Origin: Halomonas halophila
Lineage (GTDB): Bacteria > Pseudomonadota > Gammaproteobacteria > Pseudomonadales > Halomonadaceae
Assembly (NCBI RefSeq): GCF_030406665.1
Contig: NZ_CP129121.1
Location: 248,001 to 312,000 of the forward strand
Direction: 5' to 3'
DNA: 64,000 nucleotides
Shown here: in pieces, positions 17,365 to 27,150 of the stretch
Position numbering within the stretch: the first letter of the stretch is position 1
Layout of the letters: each line of letters starts with the position of its first letter
The notes under the pieces: model-generated
The model's database searches: none
Told to the model about the DNA's origin: nothing
Seen by the model: only the letters and a program-made list of their open reading frames with translations
Made by a program: the position numbers and the translations under genes

Positions 17365-18051
17365 CTAGGCCCGTGACAGCGAGCGCTGGCGGTCGTGTTC
17401 CAGGCGGGCGATCACGGTGGGCAGCTGGAACATGCTGGTGATCATGATGGCGCCTTCCGGCGTCTCTTCTGCGTCGGGGAAGCGGTTGAGGTGGATCACC
17501 GTCATGCCGGCATTCAGCGCCGCCTGGACGCCGACCAGGGCGTCGTCGATGGCCACGCAGTCCTCGGGCGCGTAGCCCAGCATGGCCCCGGCGTGGCGAT
17601 ACAGGCAGGGGTCGGGCTTCCAGCACTGCGCCTCGTAGGCGCTGAACAGGTGATCGCCGAATACCGGCTCGAGGTTGGTCGCCAGCAGCGAGGTGCGGAT
17701 CTTGTTGATCGGCCCGTTGGAGACCACGCCCATGGGATGGCCGGACAGGGCGGCCAGGGCCTCGGCGGCGCCGGTGATCGGCGTCAGGTCGGTGGCCAGG
17801 CGGCGGTTGAGGTTGGCGCGCATGTCGCGCTCCAGCACCTCGAGGCGGTCCGGGTCGACGGCGCCATGGCGGCTCTCCAGCTCGGCGACGATATGGCGGA
17901 AGCGGGCGCCGCGGAACTCGCCGGCGTAGTCGCTGGCCTGGAAGGGCAGGCCGGCGGCGGTCAGACTGGTTTCCATCTCGGCGGCGAGCAGGGGCTCGCT
18001 GTCGACCAGGGTGCCATCGCAATCGAAGAGTAGGCAGAGAGGGCGGGCCAT
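17365..18051 (-). CDS. HAD-superfamily phosphatase, YieH-like (copy 2)
   Basis: A paralogue of the HAD gene at 13493-14170 with the same block order: DCDGTLVDSEPLLAAEM, VVSNGPINKIRTSL, CWKPDPCLYRH, AIDDALVGVQAALNAGMTV and the shared C-terminal HLNRFPDAEETPEGA. Unlike copy 1, it keeps a normal DxDGT motif. The ATG at 18051 is chosen over a GTG directly upstream; GAGG lies nearby. It is separated from the LacI gene by about 100 bases, including the LacI operator, so it may have its own promoter in the AT-rich 18055-18200 stretch. A sugar phosphate phosphatase, perhaps 6-phosphogluconate or KDPG-related, is inferred. Confidence 0.82.
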   Translation of the reverse strand: MARPLCLLFDCDGTLVDSEPLLAAEMETSLTAAGLPFQASDYAGEFRGARFRHIVAELESRHGAVDPDRLEVLERDMRANLNRRLATDLTPITGAAEALAALSGHPMGVVSNGPINKIRTSLLATNLEPVFGDHLFSAYEAQCWKPDPCLYRHAGAMLGYAPEDCVAIDDALVGVQAALNAGMTVIHLNRFPDAEETPEGAIMITSMFQLPTVIARLEHDRQRSLSRA

Positions 18052-18202
18052 CACCGGTAACCTCGCGGGCGTGTCATTCGGCTTTAACGCTATTGTCTCA
18101 TATCGGCAGCGTTCATCTTTAGTTTAAGACCATTTCCGCGACTTTGTGAACAGTGTTTTTCAATTCAATCTTTGCTGCACATTCTTCATGCGCCGGGTGA
18201 GA

Positions 18203-19234
18203 TCAGCCCGGCGCCATCACCAGCATCGCCGCCCCGGCCAGATAGCAGCCGGCAATGGCCAGGCTCTCGAAGCCGATGCGGCCGGGCCCCAGGCGCTCGC
18301 GGTGGATCATGCCGACCATCAGGATGGCGGTCATCAGCAGCGAGATCGCCACCCACAGCGCCACGCCGTCGGGCATGGCGTGATAGATCGAGCCGCCGCG
18401 ATAGGCCGCGTCCGAGGCGGCCACGAACAGGGTGTCGAAGGCATTGCCGCCGATGATGCCGGCCACGGCCAGGGTCAACGCGCCCCGGCGCACCGCCGCG
18501 ATCGAGGTCACGAGCTCCGGCAGCGAGGTGACCACCGCGGTCATCAGCACGCCCACCACCGACTGCCCGAGGCCGGTGTCCTCGGCGATCACCGAGGCCA
18601 CGCCTTCCAGCAGCCAGCCGCTGGCGCCGAGCACCACGGCCAGGCCCAGGAAACTCAGCCACAGCCGCGTCGCCGAACGGTTCCGGGCCTGCTCGTCCGG
18701 CACGTCCGGCGTCGTTTCCCGGGTCTGGGCCGGCCGCCACATGGGGCGGTCGCGGGTACGCTCCGCCAGCCGCAGCCCGAACAGGTAGCTGATCACGATC
18801 AGCGGTGTGACGGGGTGGACCTGCCACAGGGTCCATTCCGGGGCGAAGCGGCCCACCAGCACCAGGGTCAGCAGGCACAGCAGCAGGCCGCCCTGCATCA
18901 GGTTGCCGATGGAGGCGGCGGCGTGCTCCAGGTTGGCGCGCCGGTGGGTCAGGTCGGCGATGGTCAGGAACAGGGTCTGGACGGCGATGCCCCCCAGGGC
19001 GTTGCTCATCGCCAGGGTGGGGCGGTCGGCCAGCGCCGCCGAGACCGACAGCACCAGTCCCGACAGCGAGGTGGCCATGCCCAGCAGCACGGCGCCGGCG
19101 ATGGCCTCGCCGAGGCCGGTGCGGTCGGCCAGGTCGTCGACGATGTGCGTCAGCCGCGTGCCGGCGACGCCGATCACCAGGGCGCAGGCGACGAACGCCG
19201 CGAAGGCGAGGGGCAGCGAGAGGGCGCTCAGCAT
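18203..19234 (-). CDS. Sodium/calcium exchanger family membrane protein
   Basis: A 343-residue CaCA-superfamily cation antiporter with about ten hydrophobic segments and the two inverted alpha-repeat regions. Repeat 2 is canonical, TSLPELVTSIAAVRRG followed by GGNAFDTLF. Repeat 1 is degenerate: TSLSGLVLSVSAALADRP followed by NALGGIAVQTLFL has no acidic residue at the SLPE position, where the ion-binding glutamate is expected. That may mean altered ion selectivity. A loop of about 40 hydrophilic residues separates the halves. It stands alone; the gap to the HAD gene on the left is about 150 bases and no clear operon partner is seen. Confidence 0.85.
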   Translation of the reverse strand: MLSALSLPLAFAAFVACALVIGVAGTRLTHIVDDLADRTGLGEAIAGAVLLGMATSLSGLVLSVSAALADRPTLAMSNALGGIAVQTLFLTIADLTHRRANLEHAAASIGNLMQGGLLLCLLTLVLVGRFAPEWTLWQVHPVTPLIVISYLFGLRLAERTRDRPMWRPAQTRETTPDVPDEQARNRSATRLWLSFLGLAVVLGASGWLLEGVASVIAEDTGLGQSVVGVLMTAVVTSLPELVTSIAAVRRGALTLAVAGIIGGNAFDTLFVAASDAAYRGGSIYHAMPDGVALWVAISLLMTAILMVGMIHRERLGPGRIGFESLAIAGCYLAGAAMLVMAPG

Positions 19235-19409
19235 GGCCGGCGGCCGTTCGGCATGAGGACGGGATGTCGCGAGGGGGACGGAAAGGCCGAGGGCGGCGCG
19301 GGCATGGGAGCTCCTGGCTGGGCATGACGGCGGCGATGCGCGAGCCGCCAGTCCAGCGCGAAGCCGGGTGTCGCGTCAAGGCGCCGAGGGGATCGAGCGC
19401 CTTGAAACG

Positions 19410-19437
19410 CCTCGGCCCCGCATGAGCGGGGCCGAGG
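19410..19437. terminator. GC-rich hairpin after the AGCS symporter gene
   Basis: CCTCGGCCCCG, a 6-base loop, then a perfect 11-bp complement. On the minus strand it follows the symporter gene; the downstream sequence has only a short T-run (CGTTTC), so it is a weak intrinsic terminator candidate. Confidence 0.5.
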
Positions 19438-19464
19438 GCGTGGGGCGGTGAATCGCGGCGTGGA

Positions 19465-20937
<1,473 letters not shown>

Positions 20938-21014
20938 TCCATTCATCTCCATCTTGGCGTTATTCGCGGTGCGGGGGATTTAAGCAGGCCGCGGTCACGC
21001 TGTGATTTGACGCT

Positions 21015-21063
21015 ATGGTGCAGCCTGGCGCACCATGCGCCGCACCCAGTGCACCAGGGTGCA
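21015..21063. promoter_or_regulatory. Palindromic operator cluster between symporter and HTH regulator
   Basis: Two overlapping symmetric elements share the half-site GGTGCA: ATGGTGC-N8-GCACCAT at 21015-21036 and TGCACC-AG-GGTGCA at 21050-21063, followed by another CCAT. They lie in the divergent promoter region. That the neighbouring HTH protein binds here is inference. Confidence 0.6.
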
Positions 21064-21100
21064 CCATCTTGGGGCGAGCGCCCGACAGGAACCCACCGAC

Positions 21101-21916
21101 ATGCATGACGACTTCGCGGCCAACCTCCGGCTGCTGTGCAGCTACTACCGCTCCATCGCCGAGGTCTGCCGCCGGCTCGACATCAATCGGGCCCAGTTCA
21201 ACCGCTATCTCAGCGGCCGCTACAAGCCCGCCAGCAACACCATGCGCCGCATCTGCGACTTCTTCGGCGTCGAGGTGCACGAGATCCTGCTGCCCCACGA
21301 CGAGTTCCGCTCGCTGGTGCGGCTGCATCCGACGCCGGACGGCGAGTCGCCCGAGCGGGCGCCGTCGCTGGGGCTGCCCGCCGCGCTGCTCGAGCAGGGG
21401 CGTCAGGGCATGTCGCGCTATCTCGGCTGCTACCACGAGTATTACCTGGCCATGTCGCGGCCCGGGCAGGTGCTGTGCACCCTGGTCTGCCTCGAGCGGC
21501 GCGGCGAGGACGTGCTCTACCAGCGCACCGAGCGCATGCCGCCCCGTGCCGGTGGCCGCCACTGGCACAACCGCTATCAGGGCGTGGCGCTGCTGCTGAC
21601 CGACCGCCTGTTCCTGGCCGATCACGAGTCGCTCAACGGTCACGAGATGACCCAGACCATCCTCTTCCCCAGCTTCAAGAGTCACGTCGCGCGACTCACC
21701 GGGCTCAAGCTGGGCGTGGCCGACAGCAGCGAGCGCATGCCCTGCGGCGTGCGGGTGGTCTACGAGCGCATCGCCGACACGGTCAGCCCGCGCCAGGCGC
21801 TGGCGCAGTGCGGCCTCTACGATCTGGACGACCCGGCCCTCGATCCCGATATCGTGGCGGCGATCCACAACGACATCGGCCCCGGAGAGTGGCATTTCCG
21901 GGCGCGCTACCTCTAG
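21101..21916 (+). CDS. Helix-turn-helix (XRE-type) transcriptional regulator
   Basis: A 271-residue protein with an N-terminal Cro/C1-type helix-turn-helix: SYYRSIAEVCRRLDINRAQF then YLSGRYKPASNTMRRICDFF (about residues 13-55). The remaining 200 residues are a soluble domain I do not recognise, rich in aromatic residues (YLGCYHEYYLAM; HWHNRYQGVALLL), perhaps a ligand sensor. The frame is open from 21035, but that start would lie inside the palindromes; the ATG at 21101 follows an ACAGGA site and begins just before the HTH. It diverges from the AGCS symporter gene, so control of amino acid uptake is a reasonable guess. Confidence 0.85.
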   Translation: MHDDFAANLRLLCSYYRSIAEVCRRLDINRAQFNRYLSGRYKPASNTMRRICDFFGVEVHEILLPHDEFRSLVRLHPTPDGESPERAPSLGLPAALLEQGRQGMSRYLGCYHEYYLAMSRPGQVLCTLVCLERRGEDVLYQRTERMPPRAGGRHWHNRYQGVALLLTDRLFLADHESLNGHEMTQTILFPSFKSHVARLTGLKLGVADSSERMPCGVRVVYERIADTVSPRQALAQCGLYDLDDPALDPDIVAAIHNDIGPGEWHFRARYL

Positions 21917-21925
21917 GCAGGCACG

Positions 21926-22237
21926 TCAGCGTGCGGCGTGGCGGCCGCAGTTCTCGCGGTAGGCCGGGGCGTCGGCGCCCAATGCCAGCTGCTCGGTGAC
22001 GGTGTGGTAGTAGAACGGCAGGGCGGGGCGGTCGGCGCGCACGGCGTCGCCGCACAGGCCGTAGCCCTTGTTCACCTCGAGCAGGCGCTCGATCTCGACG
22101 TCGTCCTGGGCGTTGAGGCGCTCGGCGATACGGGCGGCGATCTGGTCGTTGCGGTCGTTGTCGGCCATCCACTGGCCGCCGAAGATCAGGCCGGCGACGA
22201 GCAGGATGGCGACCACGGGAATCCACAGATTGTGCAT
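21926..22237 (-). CDS. Small membrane-anchored hypothetical protein
   Basis: A 103-residue protein with one N-terminal membrane helix (IPVVAILLVAGLIFGGQW, about residues 6-23) and a hydrophilic C-terminal part with two cysteines (YGLCGDAVRAD; YRENCGRHAAR) that could form a disulfide outside the cytoplasm. I do not recognise the family. It lies 52 bases downstream of fbaA on the same strand and ends 9 bases from the convergent HTH regulator gene. The ribosome site is weak. Coding is supported by the tight fit between neighbours and the plausible topology. Confidence 0.6.
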   Translation of the reverse strand: MHNLWIPVVAILLVAGLIFGGQWMADNDRNDQIAARIAERLNAQDDVEIERLLEVNKGYGLCGDAVRADRPALPFYYHTVTEQLALGADAPAYRENCGRHAAR

Positions 22238-22289
22238 GGCGGGGCTCGCATGATGCCCGCCGGCACGGAGGCCGGCGGGGCGGGGACGC

Positions 22290-23354
22290 TTACTTGACGC
22301 GCGGGTCCAGTTCGCCGCGCTCGTAGCGCAGGAACATCTCTTCCAGGTTGATCGGCTTGATCTTGCTGGCCTGGCCGGCGGTGCCGAAGGCTTCGTAGCG
22401 GGCCTTGCAGACTTCCTTCATGGCCGCGGTGCTGACCTTGAGGAACTTGCGCGGGTCGAACTCGGCCGGGTGCTCGGCCAGGAAGCGACGCACCGCGCCG
22501 GTGGAGGCCAGGCGCAGGTCGGTGTCGATGTTGACCTTGCGCACGCCGTGCTTGATGCCCTCGACGATCTCCTCGACCGGCACGCCGTAGGTCTCGGGGA
22601 TGGCGCCGCCGAACTCGTTGATCACCTCGAGCCACTCCTGCGGCACGGAGGAGGAGCCGTGCATCACCAGGTGGGTCTCGGGGATGCGGGCGTGGATCTC
22701 CTTGATGCGCTGGATGGAGAGGGTGTCGCCGGTGGGCGGCTGGGTGAACTTGTAGGCGCCGTGGCTGGTGCCGATGGCGATCGCCAGGGCGTCCACGTGG
22801 GTGGCCTTGACGAACTCGGCGGCCTCTTCCGGGTCGGTCAGCAGCTGGTCGTGATCGAGCTTGCCCTCGGCGCCGACGCCGTCTTCCTCGCCGGCCATGC
22901 CGGTTTCCAGGCTACCCAGGCAGCCCAGCTCGCCCTCGACGGAGACGCCGCAGGCGTGGGCCATCTCGACGGTGCGACGGGTGACGTCGACGTTGTAGTC
23001 GTAGCTGGTCGGGGTCTTGCCGTCGGTGCCCAGCGAGCCGTCCATCATCACCGAGGAGAAGCCCAGCTGGATGGAGCGCTGGCACACCGCGGGGCTGGTG
23101 CCGTGGTCCTGGTGCATGACCACCGGGATGTGCGGGAATTCCTCGACGGCGGCCAGGATCAGGTGGCGCAGGAAGGGCGCACCGGCATACTTGCGGGCGC
23201 CGGCGGAGGCCTGGACGATCACCGGAGAGTCGGTCTCGTCGGCGGCTTCCATGATGGCGCGCATCTGCTCGAGGTTGTTGACGTTGAACGCCGGGATGCC
23301 GTAGCCGTGCTCGGCGGCGTGGTCCAGCATCTGGCGCATGCTGATCAGTGCCAT
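22290..23354 (-). CDS. fbaA: Fructose-bisphosphate aldolase, class II
   Basis: A zinc-dependent class II aldolase of 354 residues, of the Calvin-cycle-like subtype. Evidence: GIPAFNVNNLEQMRAIMEAA near the N-terminus, the zinc-ligand region VVMHQDHGTS, SVMMDGS, GELGCLGSLETG, AIGTSHGAYKF and LVMHGSSSVPQEW. It cleaves fructose 1,6-bisphosphate or, in gluconeogenesis on organic acids, forms it. It is the third gene of epd-pgk-fbaA, an order also found in enterobacteria, 61 bases after pgk. An unrelated class I aldolase is encoded at 27151-28203, so the cell has both enzyme types. Confidence 0.96.
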   Translation of the reverse strand: MALISMRQMLDHAAEHGYGIPAFNVNNLEQMRAIMEAADETDSPVIVQASAGARKYAGAPFLRHLILAAVEEFPHIPVVMHQDHGTSPAVCQRSIQLGFSSVMMDGSLGTDGKTPTSYDYNVDVTRRTVEMAHACGVSVEGELGCLGSLETGMAGEEDGVGAEGKLDHDQLLTDPEEAAEFVKATHVDALAIAIGTSHGAYKFTQPPTGDTLSIQRIKEIHARIPETHLVMHGSSSVPQEWLEVINEFGGAIPETYGVPVEEIVEGIKHGVRKVNIDTDLRLASTGAVRRFLAEHPAEFDPRKFLKVSTAAMKEVCKARYEAFGTAGQASKIKPINLEEMFLRYERGELDPRVK

Positions 23355-23415
23355 GAAGTCACCCTTTGTCGTTTGAGGCGGCGGGCTGCGCCGCCTGCAT
23401 CGCAGTAATGATGGT

Positions 23416-24579
23416 TTATTTTGCGGCGGCTTCGAGGGCCGCGACCGCCGGCAGCACCTTGCCCTCGACGTATTCGAGGAAGGCGCCGCCGCCGGTGGAG
23501 ATGTAGGAGACCCGGTCGGCGATGCCGTACTTGTCGATGGCCGCCAGGGTGTCGCCGCCGCCGGCGATGGAGAAACCGTCGCTCTCGGCGATGGCGTAGG
23601 ACAGCGCCTCGGTGCCGTGGCCGAACTGGTCGATCTCGAACACGCCGACCGGGCCGTTCCACAGGATGGTGCCGGCGGCCTTGAGCTGCTCGCCGAGCCT
23701 GGCGGCGGTGTCCGGGCCGATGTCGAGGATCATCTCGTCATCATTCACCTGGTCGACCGGCTTGGTCACCGCGGTGGCGCTGTCGGAGAACTCGGTGGCC
23801 ACCACCACGTCGGAGGGCAGCGGGATCTCGACCTTGTCCATCAGCGCCTTGGCGGCCTCGACCAGGTCGGCCTCGTGCAGCGACTTGCCGACGTTGTAGC
23901 CGGCCGCGGCGATGAAGGTGTTGGCGATGCCGCCGCCGACGATGATGCGGTCGCACTTCTCGGACAGCGCGTTGAGCACCTCGAGCTTGGTGGAGACCTT
24001 GGAGCCGCCGACGATGGCGGTCATCGGGCGCTTGGGCGTGGCCAGCGCCTTCTCCAGTGCCTCGAGTTCCTGGGCCAGCAGCGGGCCGGCGCAGGCGGCG
24101 GGAGCGAAGCGCGCCACGCCGTGGGTCGAGGCCTGGGCGCGGTGGGCGGTGCCGAAGGCATCCATCACGTAGACGTCGCACAGCGCGGCGTAGGCCTTGG
24201 CCAGCGCCTCGTCGTCCTTCTTCTCGCCCTTGTTGAAGCGTACGTTCTCCAGCAGCACGACCTCGCCGTCGGTGAAGGCGGGTGCCGTCTCCAGGTAGTC
24301 CTCGACCAGGCGCACCGGGCGACCGAGCAGGCCGGAGAGATGCTCGGCCACCGGCGCCAGGGAGAACTCCTCGGCCGGCTCACCCTCGGTGGGGCGTCCC
24401 AGGTGGCTCATCAGCATCACCTTGCCGCCGGCCTCGAGTGCCGCCTGGATGGTCGGCAGGGCGGCCCGCAGGCGGGCGTCGCTGGTCACCTGGCCGTTCT
24501 TGACGGGCACGTTCAGGTCCTCGCGGATCAGCACTCGCTGGCCGTCGAGGTCGAGGTCGGTCATCTTGCGCACGTTCAT
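23416..24579 (-). CDS. pgk: Phosphoglycerate kinase
   Basis: Pgk converts 1,3-bisphosphoglycerate and ADP to 3-phosphoglycerate and ATP. The 387-residue length is standard. It starts MNVRKMTDLDLDGQRVLIRE, followed by DLNVPVKNG; LMSHLGRPTEG is the substrate-binding segment, with AIVGGSKVSTK and GGGDTLAAIDK near the nucleotide site. The frame is open up to 24624, overlapping the end of epd, but homology and GAGGA upstream favour 24579. It lies between epd and fbaA on the same strand. Confidence 0.97.
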   Translation of the reverse strand: MNVRKMTDLDLDGQRVLIREDLNVPVKNGQVTSDARLRAALPTIQAALEAGGKVMLMSHLGRPTEGEPAEEFSLAPVAEHLSGLLGRPVRLVEDYLETAPAFTDGEVVLLENVRFNKGEKKDDEALAKAYAALCDVYVMDAFGTAHRAQASTHGVARFAPAACAGPLLAQELEALEKALATPKRPMTAIVGGSKVSTKLEVLNALSEKCDRIIVGGGIANTFIAAAGYNVGKSLHEADLVEAAKALMDKVEIPLPSDVVVATEFSDSATAVTKPVDQVNDDEMILDIGPDTAARLGEQLKAAGTILWNGPVGVFEIDQFGHGTEALSYAIAESDGFSIAGGGDTLAAIDKYGIADRVSYISTGGGAFLEYVEGKVLPAVAALEAAAK

Positions 24580-24616
24580 GGAAGCAGATTCCTCGTCTGG
24601 GAAAGCCGAAGGGGTC

Positions 24617-25651
24617 TCAGGCATCGGAGGGTGGCACCGGGCCCAGTCGCGCGATGCGGCCGGCGACGTCGAGCATGCGATTGGCGAAGCCCCACTCGTT
24701 GTCGAACCAGCACAGCATCTTGATCAGGCGGCCGCCGGCCACCCGGGTCTGGGTGGCGTCCACGATACCGGAGCGCGGATCGTGGTTGAAGTCGACCGAG
24801 GCCATGGGCGTTTCGGTGTAGCCGAGCAGCCCGGCGAGCCGTCGGGCGCTGGCCTCGCGGAGCAGGGCGTTGACCGTCTCGGCGTCGGTATCGGTGCGCA
24901 CCGAGAGGGCCAGATCCATGGCCGAGACGTTGATGGTCGGCACCCGCACGTGCAGGCATTCGAAGCGGTCGGCCAGGTGCGGCATCAGGCGGTTGATGCC
25001 GCGCGCAAGGCCGGTGTCCACCGGCACGATGGAGTGCATTGCCGAGCGCGTCAGGCGCAGGTCGGTCTGGTGATAGGCGTCGATCACCGGCTGGTCGTTC
25101 ATCGCCGAGTGAATGGTGGTGGTGACGCCGTGGTCGAGGCCCAGCGCCTCGTCGAGCACCGTCAGCACCGGCACCAGGCAGTTGGTGGTGCAGGAGGCGG
25201 CGGAGATCACCCGGCACTCGGGCGTCAGGTCGGCGTCGTTGATGCCGCTGACGATGGTGGCGTCGACGTCGCTCTCGGCGGGCTGGGAGAACAGCAGTCG
25301 CGCGGCGCCGGCGGCCAGGTGGGCCTCGGCGACATCGCGCTCCTTGAAGCTGCCGGAGCATTCCAGCACCAGGTCGATCCCGAGCTCGGCCCAGGGCAGG
25401 GCGGCCGGGTCGGCCTCGGAGAGCACCCGGATCGGACGGCCGTCGATCACCAGGTGTTCGCCGTCGACTTCCACGCTGCCGGGGAAGCGACCGTGGGTGG
25501 TGTCGAAGCGGGTCAGGTAGGCGATGGTGTCGAGCCCGGACAGCTCGTTGAGGGCCACTACCTCGAGTTCCGGCATGTCGCGCTCGACGAGCGCGCGCAG
25601 CACGCACTGGCCGATGCGGCCGTAACCGTTGATGGCGATGCGTAGGGCCAT
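24617..25651 (-). CDS. epd: Erythrose-4-phosphate dehydrogenase (GAPDH family)
   Basis: A GAPDH-family protein of 344 residues with NAD site INGYGRIGQ and catalytic Cys154 in SAASCTTNC. The segment HSAMNDQPVIDAYHQTDLR and SIVPVDTGLARGINR are Epd-type rather than glycolytic GAPDH. Epd oxidises erythrose 4-phosphate to 4-phosphoerythronate, the first step of the deoxyxylulose-dependent pyridoxal phosphate route. It heads the epd-pgk-fbaA cluster with an AGGACAGG ribosome site. A role as a glycolytic or gluconeogenic GAPDH cannot be fully excluded because the context is glycolytic. Confidence 0.88.
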   Translation of the reverse strand: MALRIAINGYGRIGQCVLRALVERDMPELEVVALNELSGLDTIAYLTRFDTTHGRFPGSVEVDGEHLVIDGRPIRVLSEADPAALPWAELGIDLVLECSGSFKERDVAEAHLAAGAARLLFSQPAESDVDATIVSGINDADLTPECRVISAASCTTNCLVPVLTVLDEALGLDHGVTTTIHSAMNDQPVIDAYHQTDLRLTRSAMHSIVPVDTGLARGINRLMPHLADRFECLHVRVPTINVSAMDLALSVRTDTDAETVNALLREASARRLAGLLGYTETPMASVDFNHDPRSGIVDATQTRVAGGRLIKMLCWFDNEWGFANRMLDVAGRIARLGPVPPSDA

Positions 25652-25805
25652 GGCCTGTCCTGGGCTCCCGAATCCGGTGGGCGAGAGGCGGCGATTCTAG
25701 CCTATTTCGCGATCGGCGTCGCCGGTCGGGGCGGCCGAGGCATGCGCGTCGGCGCCGCTCATGCTGCCGTGTGCGACGAAAGTCGCCCGCTGGCGGAGGT
25801 GGCGT

Positions 25806-26528
25806 CTAGAGGCCCAGCAGCCGCCAGGCCAGCGGCAGGCACAGGGCGGTGAGGATGCCGGTCAGGCTCATCCCCAGCGAGGCGAAGGCACCGGCGGCGG
25901 GGCTCATCTCGAAGGCGCGCACGGTGCCGATGGCATGGCCGTTGACCCCCAGGGCGAAGCCGAGGATACGATGGTCGCGAATGCCCAGCGCCGGGGCCAG
26001 CAGGCTGACCGCCAGGGTCGCCATCACGCCGGTGAGCAGCAGCCCGCCCATCAGCAGCGGCACCGAGCCGCCGAGTTCCTCGACGATGCCGAGCGCGATC
26101 GGTGCGGTCACCGACTTGGGGGCCAGCGAGGCCAGCACCTCGGGGCTGGCGCCCAGCGCCCAGGCCAGCGCCAGCGAATAGCACGAGGCCAGGGCCGCCG
26201 CCGGCGGCAGACTCAGCGCCAGCGGTTTCCACAGCGTGCGGATGTGGGGCAGCTGCTGGTAGAGGGGCACCCCGAGCGCCACCGTGGCCGGGCCGAGCAG
26301 CAGCATCAGCCAGTCGGCGCCGCGCCGGTAGTCGGCGACGTCGATGGACAGCCCCCACAGTGTGGCGGCGACCAGCAACGCGGCCAGCAGCACCGCCGGG
26401 CACCAGCCGGGGCGCCCCAGGCGCTCGACGGCCCACAGGGCGGCGAGATAGGCGGCCAGCGTCAGGGCGATGGCCGACAGCGGAGTGGCCAGCAGCGCTT
26501 CGCGCACCGCCACCAGGGCGTCGCTCAT
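25806..26528 (-). CDS. LrgB/CidB-family membrane protein
   Basis: An LrgB-family protein of about 240 residues with seven or more hydrophobic helices. The signature region ASLAPKSVTAPIALGIVEEL and the C-terminal GVNGHAIGTVRAFEMSPAAG are characteristic. LrgAB/CidAB pairs are linked to murein hydrolase export control and, in several bacteria, to pyruvate or glycolate transport. The start at 26528 overlaps the stop of the lrgA-type gene by 4 bases (ATGA), so translation is coupled. The frame extends to 26651, but that part is a shadow of the upstream gene. Confidence 0.9.
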   Translation of the reverse strand: MSDALVAVREALLATPLSAIALTLAAYLAALWAVERLGRPGWCPAVLLAALLVAATLWGLSIDVADYRRGADWLMLLLGPATVALGVPLYQQLPHIRTLWKPLALSLPPAAALASCYSLALAWALGASPEVLASLAPKSVTAPIALGIVEELGGSVPLLMGGLLLTGVMATLAVSLLAPALGIRDHRILGFALGVNGHAIGTVRAFEMSPAAGAFASLGMSLTGILTALCLPLAWRLLGL

Positions 26529-26905
26529 GAGCGGGACTCCGGCGGCGCGTCCGCGTCGGGCTCGGCGGGCATGCAGCGGCGCATCAGCAGCAGGGTGGTC
26601 AGCACGCTGGCCAGGGTGCCGACCACCAGCGCCACCGCGACGGCCAGCCACTGGCCGGCGAAGTCGTCCGCGACGAAGAACACGCCCACCACGCCGGGCA
26701 TGATCAGCATCGCCAGCAGGCCGATCAGCGGCTGGCCGGCGGCGGCGATGTCATCGAGCCGGCCGATGCGCAGCATCAGCAGGATAGTCATCAGCAGCAT
26801 GCCCACCACCCCGGCCGAGACCGGCAGGTCGAGCAGCACCACCAGCGTCTCGCCGGCCAGCCACACCCCCGTGAGCCACAGAAACCCGCGCAGTACTGCG
26901 ATCAC
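26525..26905 (-). CDS. LrgA/CidA-family membrane protein
   Basis: A small holin-like protein of about 126 residues with four predicted helices. GVVGMLLMTILLMLRIG is the family core, followed by LLAMLIMPGVVGVFFV and a hydrophilic C-terminal tail. The frame is open from a GTG at 26932, but AGGGAGG stands 5 bases before the GTG at 26905, which gives the usual family length and is chosen. It overlaps lrgB by 4 bases and diverges from fbaB. In this family LrgA is the holin-like partner of LrgB. Confidence 0.85.
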   Translation of the reverse strand: MIAVLRGFLWLTGVWLAGETLVVLLDLPVSAGVVGMLLMTILLMLRIGRLDDIAAAGQPLIGLLAMLIMPGVVGVFFVADDFAGQWLAVAVALVVGTLASVLTTLLLMRRCMPAEPDADAPPESRS

Positions 26906-27150
26906 CTCGTCCTCCCTGACGGATTGTTCCACTCAGGCGTCATCATGCCAGAGCGGCGGGGGGAAATCCGTTCGCCGTCGCTGGCCGCGCCCTGTGGGCG
27001 CCCGGAGACTGTCGCTGGCGGGAGGCGCCGACAAGTCGGGTTCGGGGGAGCGAAGACGACGCCGTTTTCGTCGCGTCGGTGGGCTGTCGACGGCCGGCGC
27101 TTGCTCTAGGCTAGGGGAACCGTCCGTCAATCATCAGGAGAGAGGGTGCG

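Noticed and set aside
20938..21100. Glycine riboswitch before the alanine/glycine symporter gene
   Set aside because: The region shows protein-operator-like palindromes and no tandem aptamer structure.
21035..21100. N-terminal extension of the HTH regulator
   Set aside because: The extra 22 residues fall inside the palindromic region and have no ribosome site.
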